NCBI RefSeq assembly: GCF_902459465.1
Contig: NC_047068.1
Coordinates: 5,456,001-5,520,000 of the forward strand
DNA: 64,000 nt
Source of the DNA: Asterias rubens
Lineage: Eukaryota > Echinodermata > Asteroidea > Forcipulatida > Asteriidae
Direction: 5' to 3'
Positions within the stretch are counted from its first letter, which is position 1, and every line of letters begins with the position of its first letter. The position numbers were made by a program, and so were the translations under genes. This document shows positions 38,506 through 64,000 of this stretch, piece after piece. The notes below the pieces were generated by a model. It saw only the letters and a program-made list of their open reading frames with translations, did not search any database and was not told where the DNA came from.

Positions 38506-39109
38506 AATATCATTGTTTTATGACTTGAAGATGGGTGACTGTACAAGGTGCAGATCTTTATTCTTCATACTCTAAGAAAGAGGAATCTCGATTTGACATC
38601 CCATGACTAAATAATTTTTGACAAAACTCTCCTCCTGCCAGAAGCACATTCCATGTTTGAGAGGGCGTCAACAAAACAGAGAATGAATATTTTCTTTCTT
38701 GGGGCAATACTCCATCTCTTTCAATCCGTTCATTTCAATTGCTCCATTTTGTTTTCATATTTTGAAATAACATCCGACTGTTTTCCCTCTAGTGGGAGTA
38801 CCCCCTGGGTCATTTGCATCTTGATGGGTATTAGATTTCATTTTTATTCAAATGAATCTTAAGAATTGCTGAAAGGCATTCAGTAGTCGTTCCCTGAGCT
38901 GTTTTTGAACTATTTGTTTTTCATATTCATTCACGGGGGAAATAGTCTTAATGAACGACTCAGACGTTGTTGGCTTCTTAGTGGTAAGGATTTGGTTTCA
39001 CATGGATTGGTGCTGCCCCAGGATCTGGAATTCATGTACTCTGGAGGATTATTATTTGCAGCCATTATTGAGTTCACAAATTTTCTGAGCACAAACAGGT
39101 TTTGGGCCA

Positions 39110-39345
39110 AATTTCATGGCTCTGCTTACCGCTGAATTCTACGCTTGCAATCACCATTCTTCGCTTACAGGGCAAGCACAAAATTTCTGTGCTAGCTTTG
39201 TAAGTGAAGAATGCCTAGCATTATGGAGTACCCATGCTCTTAAGCAGAAACTCCCTGCTAACCTGTGAAATACACTTGACGTTAGCAAGGAATTCCCTGC
39301 TTCTTTAAGCGTCGATTTTTTGCTTTAAAATGAAATTGTGCCTCG
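39110..39345 (+). repeat. Dispersed repeat, family C copy 1
   Basis: Contains GCTTACAGGGCAAGCACAAA, TTTCTGTGCTAG and GAAGAATGCCTAGCATTATG then GAGTACCCATGC. The same order of motifs is found at 44330-44512. Outer ends (GCCAAATTTCATGGCTCTGC ... AAAATGAAATTGTGCC) resemble family B termini. Confidence 0.6.
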
Positions 39346-40210
39346 GACACCAACCAACAACATTGTGATTGTGATTTGTGATTGTGATTGCATGTGACTG
39401 GTACTCACTCAGCAGATTGGCTAAAGATTAGCGTCTTTATGAATTCAGGCCCTTTGTACAGGAAAGTCTAGCCATACAAATGAATGTACATGTAGTCATA
39501 CTGAGGCTGGGAAGTAATTAGTCTGTCACCCCACAATATTTGCATGTTTTGAGCAATCATATAGGTCAGGGATTTAGACCAAACTGGAAGCAATGACTTA
39601 ATAGGTGACTTCATTGGCAGAGTGAAATACTCCATGGTTTTCTTTAAGTATTCTTGTATTCATTTAAGATCATCATCAAGTGATTAATGTAACGAAGTAA
39701 AAACAATAAATCAAACACCAAAAAGGTTAAAGCCGGGAATTCCATGCTAGGTTTTTTTCTCATTCCAGTTTCATAAATGGCATGGACGTAAAATCAAAAC
39801 AGTGTAAAATTAAAGGAAATTTACCACTATGTGGTCATTCAGTCATACAACATACAAGCACAAGGGAATGTAATTCATCTATTACTAATAAATTATAAGA
39901 GCGATCAATTTATTTAACTAAATGTCGCCACACACCTGTAAACATTATTGTGTGTGTGGTGCAACCCTCGCATTTATTTATTAACATCATTTTTTTTATA
40001 ATCTCTCAATAATCTATAACCTAAAGGTATGGCATCATCCTGCAATGTGTGTGATACATGTTTTTAATAACATTTATGTTAAGTAGTAGGAGTGAAAAAC
40101 ATATAATTGAAATGGCTTATTGATAAAAACATCATCGCAGCCAAAGGCCGAATTAAGAAAATTTTTACAAATAAGAATGTAACAAATTTATGTAGGTGTT
40201 TGCCCCTTGT

Positions 40211-40227
40211 GGCACAAGAGGGCGCTG
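40211..40227 (+). promoter_or_regulatory. CTCF-like motif
   Basis: GGCACAAGAGGGCGCTG closely fits the CTCF core consensus (CCA.NAGRKGGCGCY) as known from other bilaterians. It lies between the two convergent Rac genes. Function is not shown by sequence alone. Confidence 0.3.
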
Positions 40228-40559
40228 TTCAAGTTGTACAGTTAAACTTTCCTAGACATGTACCGGTACACGTAATAGGATTGCATCATTAGGGGCTGTT
40301 GTACAGTTAAACCAATGTCTGTGTACATGTCTGGAGGGAGTGTGTTGATTGAACCTAATTCCTTCCATGCAATTATGTGCAGTTGTGGTTTAAGAACCTT
40401 GAGTTGGGATGAAGCGTAATTTGGTTTTTCATCACTGCCTACTTTAGAAAAAAAATTGTCCATGCATACACATACACCCCCAATTGGGATCATAACTTAC
40501 TGGAAACCTTTTTCCGATCAGGCTATAGATGTCTCTAACGAGGTAAAATTACTAAAGTA

Positions 40560-40651
40560 CATCATTTGGGATGATAAAGTTCCCATTTGGGATGTTAATG
40601 TTCCCATTTGGGATGATAATGTTCCCATTTGGGATGTTAATGTTTCTAATT
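40560..40651 (+). repeat. 21-bp tandem repeat, four copies
   Basis: Unit GGGATGATAATGTTCCCATT-T with alternating GATGATAA/GATGTTAA variants; GGGA and TCCC allow local hairpins. Confidence 0.88.
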
Positions 40652-42995
40652 GGGGAACCCTTTGGTGACATAATAATCACAGTCTGCTCTTCATGTGGAC
40701 ATTAGTACAAGAGTCCACAATATTAAGTGTGATAAATTTGTACTGAGATATAAACCCTCTTCTTGCAATTATTTGTATTAATTAGATATATTTTTCAAAT
40801 TAGAATAATGAAAAAGTTTCTTTATGACAGTGGGACAATGTTGTTAGATCATTCTCTAAGGTCCAGAGGTGCTGTTGTGTCACAACTTAAACCGTTCTTC
40901 CAATAAATAATAACAATTTTAGAGTATAAATGAAAAGACAAAAGCTTAAACCATTCTAAATCCTTACCAATCTAACTGCTTGCTTGAATCCTGTAATGCA
41001 GAGTCAAACTAGAAAGCTCCGGCAAGACGCAAGACACTGTCCACAAGTTCTGGTTTGGATTCAACAAAAGTCAAGTATTACAATGACGTTTATGGAGTTA
41101 GGGTTATAAGTCTATGAAAAAAGGGATAGAAGGAAAATAGTCGGAACTACTTAAATATAAATACTTTTAAGTAAATGTTTAAAAACATTAGTTGTGTTTA
41201 GCAGGGGTGCATTTTGGCGGCGTAACCAAAAACTGTTTCGGTTGTTGGTCGTTGGTTCTGCTGTTCAGACTGATTGATAACCGAATTGTGAGCTCGGTTA
41301 CCGTTTTGGTTATGACATCAGAAACAATTATTGGTTACAGCCTCCAAAACGCACCCCAGGAATGAGGTCAAAATCCAAAGTTTTTACTCTCTTTTTTTGT
41401 TTGTTCCAACATTCATTAGCGTCAGTTGTTGAGAGGGTTTGTTGTAAACACACACCATGTACCAAAGTCACTGTATATTTGGTGAAATACACTGAATTTG
41501 ATGAACTGCCTGTAAATATTACTGGGGGGGGGGGGCTTTTGAGGTTCTTTGAAGAGTCAACAAAGATGTACAGCAATCAACACTCCGGGTGTTTTAGTTC
41601 ATTTCTACAGATGCCTCTTCTCAAAAGCAACCCAGCAAAGATTATTATCATATTGTATTCTTGTATCATGTATATGATTGTATGATTACCTTCATTTGAA
41701 CCAAGCAGGTTACATAGAAGTTCCCTAAAGCAAACAGATGCCCATGTTTTGTAATTTGAATCCTGCAAACATTTTCAGAGGCTATGAACTTATTTCTCCT
41801 GGTGTTGGCCTTGGTGCCGCTTAACAACGATCACAGACTTTGTTATTTTTAGAAATGGAAGTGCCCTTTTTCTAGGGACGCTGTCTTTGACCAAGTAAGA
41901 ATGAAATTCCTTGTTTGGAAGTGAATAAGCTGTGAAACATTTGACATAACCAGGATTACGATGGCCCTGATAAAACACCAAGGTCTGATGTTGTGTTCTT
42001 AGAAAATAACAAACTGACGACATGTTTATTCAATCGGTGGATGTTGATATCAGATAATTGTTGCATGAACAAGGAGTGAGGTTTGGGTTGTATTTTGTCT
42101 CTCAAACCAGGAAGGAAATTGTACATAATTATACATAAATAAGTCTGAATGAACAAAATGTTGTAATATAATGGTAGGTTTTCATGTAGGGTGTTGCTGT
42201 GTGGAACCAAGTTTTAAAAAAAATGGGTTTCCAATGGATTTTCAAAATTATTAACAGGCGAAATGTAACTTAGCAGATCATTGCAATTTAATTATTTTGA
42301 AAGACATTGTTTTGGTCACAAGTATATATTCCTAAATATAATTGTTGTCCCTTAAATTGACTCTATATAATTAATGGATCAAGCATTTGGTGTCTCAACT
42401 GCTTGACATTGTTTGCATTTGTTTTGTAAGTACAAGAATTTTTTGCTCTTAGTGATTGATTGATTTATTTGTTTGTTTTATTTGTTCATCAAATTTTAGT
42501 AGTTGTCAGAAAAATCATTTGTCTTTTTCTTTTGCTTTTTTTTGTCACTTGTGCAAAGATACTTTTACAAAGTTTAGGGCAAAAAATGGCTAGCACCAGT
42601 TTAAAAGAACGTTTTGACATTATAATATAAATATTTCAACATACAATAACCATGTAAATATCTGCAAATAGCATGTACCCAAACACCTTGTAGTTGCTTT
42701 CTTCTATTGCTTGGGAGGTGACATTAAAATTGTGACTTCTACAAAATTGAAAATAATTATTACATGTATCTACGCAACTGTTTCACATTTTAAGGGATTG
42801 GAATAATTTTAGATCTTCTCCAACACATTTTCATTGAATTGGAATAATTTAAATAAACTTTCAAATGAACTTTCATCATGGTGCCGCCATGTTGGTTTTA
42901 TTCCATGAAATCATGATCACCATTCTGAGGCTGAAAGGGACTACTAGTGTGGCCCACAACAATCAGTATTAACAATTGCTGATGATATTATAGGT

Positions 42996-43180
42996 ATAGT
43001 CGTAGCCAAGTGGTTAAAAGCACTGGACTCGAGCTCTAGTGTTTCTGATCAAGGTTCCAGTCCCGGTCACCACAATTGCTTTGTCTGTCGGATTGGACAT
43101 GAACTATGGTAGTTCATGCGTCCAGAACATTTATCATGGAAGAGTAGGAGTTAACCCTGGTGTTTCGGGTTTCGGGATCA
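42996..43180 (+). mobile_element. tRNA-derived SINE (class II head)
   Basis: GTAGCCAAGTGGTTAAAAGC (A box) and GGTTCCAGTCCC (B box) about 60 nt apart, with a long variable region, resemble a serine/leucine tRNA; the B box carries a C instead of the conserved purine. Downstream GTCGGATTGGACATGAA belongs to the body. Related to the SINEs at 1055 and 50630. Confidence 0.6.
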
Positions 43181-44269
43181 CATACCAAGCTACAGTTATT
43201 AAGTTCACTTTGAGGTTTAATTACCAGGAATATGTAAGAACAATAATAGTCCATTTCACAGCCACAGTTTGTGCTCAAGCTTAAGCTCAATCAGTAATTT
43301 TTAAAAGATGCAAATTTGGTTTTGGAGTTTCAAACAGATATATGAAGCCTGATCCCCAATTAGAGAGACAACTAGCCTGACTGCTCTTTAGTATCATGGG
43401 AGTTACTATGTATGTTTGCAGTCAGGAAAGGGGGACATAACAAACATGGTGGCAGCATGCTGTGTACGTCAATTAAGTTCAATGTGTACTTGGACCAGAC
43501 TTTCAAGTTTTGCTTCAACTGTCAGGATTTTATTCTTTCATCTGTTAAGAAAGAGATGTTAAAACAACTTCATCTAATTTTATTGTTTACTTCCATGTGT
43601 GATATCTTCCAAAGTTCATTCAATTTTGTAAATTTAAAAAATTGCAAAGTTCTGTTTTTGATCTCTGCAGAATTGCTGTCTGTTGCTAAAATAATCTGCT
43701 GTTAAATAACATTTGCTTTAACGGAGCTATTGCCAGATCCCTCAGATTTTGTTGCCAGCCCGAAGTTAACATACTTTGTTTTCTCTTGCTCATTTAAAAA
43801 ACTACACAATCCTCTTTCATTTGCTCCAAAGATTGATTTTTTTAATCAGTGTCAATCTTTTTATGTGATCAATGACTTGTGTCAAAAATATATTCTGTAT
43901 TGCCTTTTGAGTTTTACTTTGTAAATTCTCATTTGAAACTTGTTCAACAAGCTAACTAGTAACTTTTGCATCCACACAAACTTTAATTTTTGAAAGGGGC
44001 TTGTGTTATTTTTTCTACACAAATTCAAGCTCTGTAATCTATGAAGAAATGTAAATTTAAAAAAAAAACTTGTTTATAAATATTAATGAGAACTTTAAGT
44101 TGATGTTTTATGACTGGGTTAGACTGGGATGATAAGTCTAGTACCTTGACTTCATCAACTGTAAATGTATTCATGACAGCATGTAGAATGAATGCCACTG
44201 TATGTACCTATATATAGAATTACTGTTAATGTGCATTTTGGAACTGCATGTTGTAGGTATTCAAATACA

Positions 44270-44275
44270 AATAAA
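44270..44275 (+). terminator. Possible poly(A) signal of the plus-strand Rac gene
   Basis: AATAAA in ACAAATAAAGG, followed after ~20 nt by a G/T-rich stretch (GGGAATGTGTGTTGAG). It is the best-formed signal downstream of the gene, but 6.7 kb from the stop, so an earlier site may be used. Confidence 0.35.
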
Positions 44276-44329
44276 GGAAAATAATATTGGGAATGTGTGT
44301 TGAGTTTATTGACTGGTTTTGTTTGTGCT

Positions 44330-44512
44330 CAGGACCAATACACCAGCCTCAAGTTTTTGGAATAAGGGCTTAATTTTATGGTTTTCCTCTTATGATCACC
44401 TTTCTTCACTTATAGAGCAAGTGCCAAATTTCTGTGATAGATGTTTAAGTAAAGAATGCCTAGTAACATGGAGTACGCACATGCAAAGCCTCACTGTTAA
44501 GAAGTAGAGACA
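44330..44512 (+). repeat. Dispersed repeat, family C copy 2
   Basis: CTTCACTTATAGAGCAAGTG, CCAAATTTCTGTGATAG and AAGAATGCCTAGTAACATGG then AGTACGCAC match 39110-39345 in order. Confidence 0.6.
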
Positions 44513-44519
44513 TGAAACA

Positions 44520-44700
44520 AAGCCCATGTTGCCTCAGTGGTCTCTCCCCCTGCCTTTCACCTCGGTGTACCTTGGTTCAAGTCCCACCTCAGGTTCAAAT
44601 CCCACTTCAGACTGGACCCTTGCATGTAGATTGACAGCTTGGGTGTCCCCCCTTTGGGGGTTTTTCCTCCCACATCTGAAACTAAATATTTTTTGTTGTT
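44520..44700 (+). mobile_element. tRNA-derived SINE (distinct family)
   Basis: TGTTGCCTCAGTGGTCTC (A-box-like) and GGTTCAAGTCCCAC (B box) followed by a partial duplication GGTTCAAATCCCAC. The body has GGGTGTCCCCCCTTTGGGGG. It has the layout of a tRNA-headed SINE; the anticodon arm is not tRNA-like. Confidence 0.55.
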
Positions 44701-45360
44701 TCCTACTCGTATCCTGTTGGTGCTAATTGTGATGTTGGACGTGTAATTAAAATAATACTTATAATAGTCGCCCCAGACTTGCACATCAATAACTCAAACT
44801 GACTATCATGATGTCAACATTTTATTATTTTTTATTATTAAATAACTCAATATAGGATCTTTCACTTTAACAAATGGTGCTTTAAGTGTTTCCCAAATTA
44901 CATTGTATTTTAGTATCCAGCTGTTATAATAAAGCATCGACGATTTAAACAAAATTAGCTCATTGATTTCTAATATTTGAGCCTGAGCTCTAAACAGTAA
45001 TAAAAGGTACTTACATGCCCTGTGGACTAAATTGTATTCATTATTTAATCATCTACTCTACAATTACAAGGTTAGTAGACGTTTCATTTACTCAAGAAAA
45101 CTACAAAAATGGTTTATGAATTGTAAATTTACATGCTCTCCTTATTTCAAAATTTAGGGCAAATAAAGCTTGCTGTGATGTCGCGCAACTTTTCAAATTT
45201 ATGAGGACCACAGATTTAACGAGTTTGTACATCATTATTTATGTTTTGAGTTTTTTTTTTACATATTTTGAGAACCAAGCAGAACAAAATTACCAGGCGC
45301 CAAAACCTCTGTGTTTTTTGAAAACAAAGTCCTTGAAAATGTTTGTCTTGTGTATCACAT

Positions 45361-45523
45361 GGGCCCAATTTCATAGAGATGCTTCTGCTTAAAGATTTAA
45401 TGCTAAGTAAAATGAAGCATGATACCAGCCACAGATGGTACATGTGAGGTGGTATTTTAGCTGGTAACCTTATTTTGGTAAGCATAATTTTGTTGTGCTT
45501 AGACACCTGTGTGAATTGGGCCC
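45361..45523 (+). mobile_element. Inverted-repeat element, family B (well-preserved ends)
   Basis: Ends GGGCCCAATTTCATAGAG and GTGTGAATTGGGCCC. The interior is GGTATTTTAGCTGGTAACCT then TATTTTGGTAAGCATAA. Confidence 0.7.
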
Positions 45524-45809
45524 AGTATAGGAGAAGACATTGATACCAAACAACCAATAGTACAATATTCTCCTCTTGTAGATTATAGGAGTTGGTTTCA
45601 AGAAATAATTTCTTAAACTTTTTATTTGTCATGTTTTTAGTCATTTTAAATTTGTCTAAATTTTGAGAAAGGAATTCAGATTTTTATTACAAAAGTGTAC
45701 AAAAGTCATCTCCTTTATGAGTAACATTTGTACTTCAAAAAAAAATAGCAAAATAAAAATAAAAAACGGAATAATTCTCTGGAAAGGAAAGCCATTTCCA
45801 CAGCCAACA

Positions 45810-45815
45810 TTTATT
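45810..45815 (-). terminator. Possible poly(A) signal of the minus-strand Rac gene
   Basis: Minus-strand AATAAA in TCAAATAAATGTTGGCTGTGG; the following GTTGGCTGTGG is G/T-rich as expected downstream. It would give a 4.1-kb 3' UTR and leave about 1.5 kb between the two convergent transcripts. Confidence 0.35.
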
Positions 45816-47532
45816 TGACAAAATGCTGTCTAAGAAAATACCTTTTACATCACATTTAAATTTGACAGTAACAAGCATTTTCCACTCTAAATATTAAAAT
45901 TAGAAGAAAACAAATTGTGAAGTTATTAAATTAAGTTTAATTTGTGGATTAAATAAACCATGTCAGGCGTCATTTCATCTCACAATTTACATTTCATGTA
46001 AATGGCTCAAATTTTGCGAATGCAACGCAGGCTAAATCAAAATTTTGATCAGGATAACAAAAATCCATCCAAATCCAACACTGGAATTCACTCCGCATAA
46101 TAAACTACTCTAGTGTAACAAGTGGCTTAATCAATTCCAAACAATATCTTTTAATGGTGATATTATTTTACAGAGTGCTTTGTGTGTAAGCACTGGCATA
46201 AACTACTCACTCAGGAAATCCCATTCACCCTACATCCAAGCTATCGGACACATTTACATCATTTCATCTCATTGTATATTCATTATTCGTTTAAGTGTTG
46301 TGTCAAAGGTCAATTCTGGTCACTGAGCCTGTTACATTAATAACTTTGTTAGCTGGTGCAGTTAAGACATAAATATCAAACAAGCCAAGACATACATTAG
46401 CAAAATACTGCTTGACATCTCTTGAGCTGGCCCAACAGTGAACCGGTCACAAATATTGCAACACTCATGTTAATTTGGCTGGTAACCTCATTCTGCTTTG
46501 CAAGATATTTCTACGCTTAACAAGTTTGTAAGATGAGGAACTTTGACAAAGAGCCTCCCAGTACAAAATATCACCAAACAAATCTACGAGCCGAGCAAAC
46601 AACAGCAACAAACCAATCGTAAATAAATCAGTGAATACCAAGTTTAAGTATTATTTTTGTTGCTAAGCACAACTGAGAATGTTAAGCAACTTATTAGTCT
46701 TGTTCTCCTGTCTTATAAAATAAAAAACAGTTGTACTGAATGACCTTTGCTCTATGAATATCCGACATTAAAACCTTGTATATATGTCCCATAACTTCCC
46801 CTTTAAATCATGCAGACCAATTTGCCACAGAGACAGTAAAAGTTTCTGTCGATTTTTAAGTAAAGCGTAATATTTACAGATAAGATTTGTATTTATTCAT
46901 TGTGTAGCTATGGATACAAAGCTTGCTAAGCAACTATCATAAATATAACGCATGATATATCAAACAATACATGGTTGACTGACCTCTTAAAATCACTCAA
47001 TTGGTTCAGAGATAACAGACCAAAATTTATGTTAACGTAAGCCCAATAAACTTATTTAAAAAATAGAAAAACTACATATTTTAGACACCATTTTACCAAC
47101 TTATATTTCCATTAAAGCTGTGACGCAATGAAAGTTGCTAAGCACTGATAAACAATGCTTAGCAGAATCAGGTTAACAGACAATATAACATGTGAGATAT
47201 ATTGTTAAGCACTGGTTCCCTGTCTGTTTTTGCTTAGTAGATAATGTGTTTTAGCAAAGCGGCTAAGTTTTTCAATAGACGCCATCTTTACCCGCCACTT
47301 TGGTTTTGGCTTTGAGCTGCGTCAAGAGTTCCAACTATTCTATGCAGGCAAGTGGGTTCACCGACCAATCATGCATAGAATTTGGTAAAACTCTGGCATG
47401 CCGTACCCAATACTAACACAAAACTCATAGGGGTTCGTTAACAAAATGATTGATTTGCCAATAAAGATGGCCAACTATACACTGTTTGGCGTCAAGTGGA
47501 AACTACTTATAATACCCAAGATTCTCTTCAAT

Positions 47533-47608
47533 TATTCAACCATTGACCATCTCTCTAAAGAGAAAGGTTTACTATTCAACCATTGACCATCTCTCTAAAG
47601 AGAAAGGC
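47533..47608 (+). repeat. 40-bp tandem duplication
   Basis: ATTCAACCATTGACCATCTC then TCTAAAGAGAAAGG occurs twice, 40 nt apart. Confidence 0.9.
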
Positions 47609-48734
47609 TTATCAATTTCTTTTGACCGTCTTTGAAAATGAAAGCAGCAAATTTCAAAGAAGAATATTATCACAAATTGTGATGAACATCTTGGTTACAA
47701 TTCTATGTTTTAGTGTTCACAAATTTCCTTCTAAAAAAGCAGATTTTTTTACAAAAGATTTTTAGATGATGGAGTGGATATTTTCAGTTCCTTTCCAATG
47801 TATCTTAACTATAACAGAAATTACAAACAATAAGTCACAATCTTCACAACCAAAATTGTATTTAAAAAGATTTTTTTGAAATATTTTCCTGCATTTTTAG
47901 CATTTTTAACATATTTTATTCTATGTATTTTTGATTAAATGTTGTACTTAATTTTTTTTGTGAAGGAAGAGAGGTTGCCCCACAGTTAGGAAAATATTTT
48001 GATTTTTTTAGAAACTTTTTTTAAAGGAAGAAATTGCAGGTGGCGGAAGAAAATGACAAAGTAGCGATGTGACCATTATTAGGAATGTCTTCATATAAAG
48101 AACAATAAGGAATAAGAGTAGTCAGGCCATGTCAGAATTGGTGACTACGGCTATGGCTAAAGTCATAATGCCCTGAATAGGATGTCCTTAGCAACACCCT
48201 TAGCAACAGTTCTAGCCGTAGCCGCCAATTCAACCATGGCCTCAGCTTCCAATAAGGGCTTTATAAACTGTCACTATTTGGGTTTCATATCAGGTTCAAC
48301 TAAGTAGGAACTGAACTCACTAACTATTATAAAGCAATTTAGACTTTTGATGAGAACATTTAAATGGATATGAATTACTTAGTATCATTTCACAATAGTA
48401 CATTTACAGTTAAACAACACCAGAAGAGTCAACCATCTGGTGTACAAACTATACCACCTAAAAGAAATATGACCCAACTATTTATCAGCGATGTTCTGCA
48501 AAATATACAAAAGTCATTTGACAAGAAGCTACAATGTGTTTGTCCTATTACCGTACATGACTAGTGTACAGTGCAGGAATTCAAGCAAGTGTACGGCTAA
48601 CAGGGTAAGCTATGGAGTATAAAAATGTTTTCTTATGTGTTTGAGGTCAGAAGAAAAAAAGTTACTTTGTGCAGAACGTTTCAGTTTATGCACAACTTTG
48701 AAAACTGTTGATAACTATGCTCAGTCATGAACCC

Positions 48735-48920
48735 TTAAAGCCGGGTCACACTGCAGCGATAATGAAAACGATATTGATAACGACGCAAAGAGAACACATT
48801 CTATTGCTTGAATTGCTCCACCCAGAATACGCCCATGCTCATTCAACCAATCGAGGGCGTGCATTTTTAACGTTCTCATTTTCCTTCACGTTATCGAGGC
48901 CTGTGTGACCGCGCCTTTTA
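48735..48920. mobile_element. TTAA-type MITE, family 4
   Basis: Left end TTAA-AGCCGGGTCACACTGC then AGCGATAA; right end (reversed) AGGCGCGGTCACACAGGC then CTCGATAA. The left side keeps TTAA; the right flank reads TTTA, one change from it. About 180 bp, GC-richer than its surroundings. Confidence 0.65.
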
Positions 48921-49490
48921 GTCTTCCTCTAGGGTTCACATATAACGCTTCAATTGGATGTCTTGGGTGACTCACTTAGTGACATTGTTGGTTTGGGGTG
49001 TATCCTACAACAACAGCAGAATTTATTTCACAAATAACAAAGAAGTTGTTTTAGAGTATTAAAAAGAGGAATGCTTGAAACGGTTACCATGGTGACGCCA
49101 TCTTGTTTTTTCCCATTCAACTCAATGTAACTAAAATGAGATAACTCAGGTAAATAGTCAGGCCCTTTTTTTAGTACAATGAGAATCAGCAGTTGTGATA
49201 CAGGGAACAGTACCATGATGACATCATGATAAAGGATTGAACTGAAAGCACATTTAATTATCAGAGCATTCTTTCCAGCTAACGAGATAAGTGCAATTAT
49301 CTGCTTCGTAGAAAAAAAAGGCCAGTAGCTGGCTATCTCTCAAACAGTGTAACCACTCACTGATTAACTGAACCAGAATGTTTAAAAGAAACGTTCCTTG
49401 CTCAATACTCTTTGATATGTTAGTTAGTCAAGTTATATTTAAAACCAGAGAGGAAAAACTCCGAAAGTGTAATCTCACAGGTTACACAAA

Positions 49491-49625
49491 ATGCTTGAGA
49501 GCTCCATTGTGCAACCAATGAATGCTACCTGAAAATGGTTGAGAGCTCCATTGTGCAACCAATGAATGCTACCTGAAAATGGTTGAGAGCTCCATTGTGC
49601 AACCAATGAATGCTACCTGAAAATG
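49491..49625 (+). repeat. 44-bp tandem repeat, three copies
   Basis: Unit ATGGTTGAGAGCTCCATTGT then GCAACCAATGAATGCTACCT and GAAA; three almost perfect copies about 300 bp beyond the minus-strand Rac stop codon, hence probably within its 3' UTR. Confidence 0.9.
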
Positions 49626-49925
49626 TAAGACAGGACTTGTGGTCTGATAAACTGTTTATTTTAGTTTTTGCAATCAAATATCCAACTCAAATATTCCAGA
49701 CCAGTCAAACTGAATGGGGGTAGTAACATTTCATATTAATTGTGGACTTTTGCTTTCTGTACATTTTGAAAAAGATGCTTTTAGTTATGTCTGCACGAGG
49801 CAAAATATGTGTTCAAATTTCCTTAATTATAAAACCCTTGATGACACAATATAAAGTGCTCCTGCCTGCGAAATCTTCCTTGTAAGCCAGCCCAAACTCT
49901 AAAACATGGCACAATGGTTGAGCAA

Positions 49926-63481
<13,556 letters not shown>

Positions 63482-64000
63482 TGTGAACCTCCGAGAGTAG
63501 ACCTAACTCAAAAATTACTGTTGTCACCGATTATGAAAGTAGCAATTTTCGGGATTTTTAAAACACGGAAATGGACTTGCAGTGTCACCTTTTTGCACAG
63601 TCGGGTGGCGGTGGACAGGGTGTGTGTGTAATAAAAATGGACGAAGCGCGCCCGCTGTCGACTGTATAAAATAACACGCCTGCCCTGTTGTGATGACATG
63701 CGAGTATTGTGTAGTGACTTATACTGTTATCAAAAGGGCGCTAAAAATAGATGTCTCATAGTTTTCATAGGATATTGTGCAAAGTTATGGTGTGCCGCAT
63801 TTTGGTTGAAATTTGCCACCCAACAAAAATAACGATGATTAATGTAATGTACTGTAAATGTTAATCTCTGTCTCGGACCGACAACACATTAATTATGGGC
63901 CATTAAACTATTTACATGGAAAAATAAATATGAATGCTGAAAAAAGACAGAAAAAAAACATGCATATTGACATTGCAAACGATATCAAAAATAGTCTATC
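63482..64000 (-). promoter_or_regulatory. Upstream region of the minus-strand Rac gene
   Basis: No coding sequence. 63590-63720 is relatively GC-rich (GCGCGCCCGCTGTCG, CGGGTGGCGGTGGACAGG), which is consistent with a promoter-proximal region; AAGGGCGCTAA at 63735 resembles the CTCF-core-like motif near 3871. No TATA box or leader splice site is obvious. Confidence 0.3.

Larger units (their letters stand above)
37594..44269 (+). other. 3' region of the plus-strand Rac gene and repeats
   Basis: No coding gene. If the poly(A) signal at 44270 is used, this is a long (~6.7 kb) 3' UTR. It contains a short duplication with GAGGGCGCTGTTTGAC (37681-37730), a SINE (38400), a repeat (39110), a 21-bp array (40560) and another SINE (42996). 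43300-44260 is A+T-rich with UTR-like composition. Confidence 0.45.
45816..49925 (-). other. 3' region of the minus-strand Rac gene
   Basis: No coding gene. A+T-rich, UTR-like. It includes a 40-bp duplication (47533-47608), an inverted-repeat element (48735-48920) and a 44-bp triplet array (49491-49625). 45850-47500 shows nothing specific. Confidence 0.45.

Noticed and set aside
43005..43080. Possible serine or leucine tRNA gene
   Set aside because: The B box is altered and the sequence continues into a SINE body; no clean 3' acceptor stem.
45216..45644. 142-codon minus-strand frame
   Set aside because: Overlaps a family B element and A+T-rich 3' flank; no domain.

Overview
This is a stretch of animal nuclear DNA: A+T-rich, with long introns, GT-AG splice sites, polyadenylation signals and dense SINEs, miniature inverted-repeat elements and minisatellites. 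Protein similarity and the style of the tRNA-derived SINEs suggest an invertebrate deuterostome, most likely an echinoderm such as a sea star. That placement is an inference, because no marker gene fixes it.

Four protein-coding genes can be read. (1) At the left edge, on the minus strand, are exons of a lemur-tail-type kinase (LMTK family). They cover a probable signal-peptide exon, a juxtamembrane exon ending in the glycine loop, and the exon with the VVVK lysine; the rest of the kinase lies outside the window. (2) On the plus strand is a complete ribosomal protein S9 (uS4) gene: three coding exons at 5827-8051, with a probable 5'-TOP leader exon near 4011. It probably shares a short bidirectional promoter with the kinase gene. 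(3) On the plus strand, 10632-37593, is a complete six-exon Rac GTPase gene encoding 193 aa and ending CRLL. (4) On the minus strand, 63481-49926, is a complete five-exon Rac1-like gene, also 193 aa, ending CTTL. The two Rac genes lie tail to tail, with about 12 kb between their stop codons that holds their probable 3' UTRs.

The most interesting biology is in the Rac pair. Exon 2 is identical at all 72 bases in both genes. Exon 3 differs at 3 of 118 bases, and the first ~126 bases of intron 3 are about 94% alike. Exon 4, by contrast, is only about 73% identical, and the tails differ in sequence and CAAX box. This patchwork fits local gene conversion between inverted paralogues that keeps the P-loop and switch regions uniform while the C-termini diverge. 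The plus-strand copy has also lost the Cys178 found in Rac1, and the minus-strand copy has lost the intron after Lys96.

The second notable locus is RPS9. Its first coding-region intron is built from degenerate tandem copies of the exon-intron junction, several with intact decoy 5' splice sites. Its presumed leader intron holds a 0.8 kb foldback element made of CGATCG-rich subrepeats. Its 3' UTR has a 34-bp array between two poly(A) signals.

The rest is intron and intergenic DNA. It contains at least six copies of one TTAA-flanked MITE family and three further families with TTAA-AG ends, other inverted-repeat elements, several SINE families, one LINE remnant and about a dozen minisatellite or short tandem duplications. 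I found no viral genes, CRISPR arrays, rRNA genes or intact tRNA genes.
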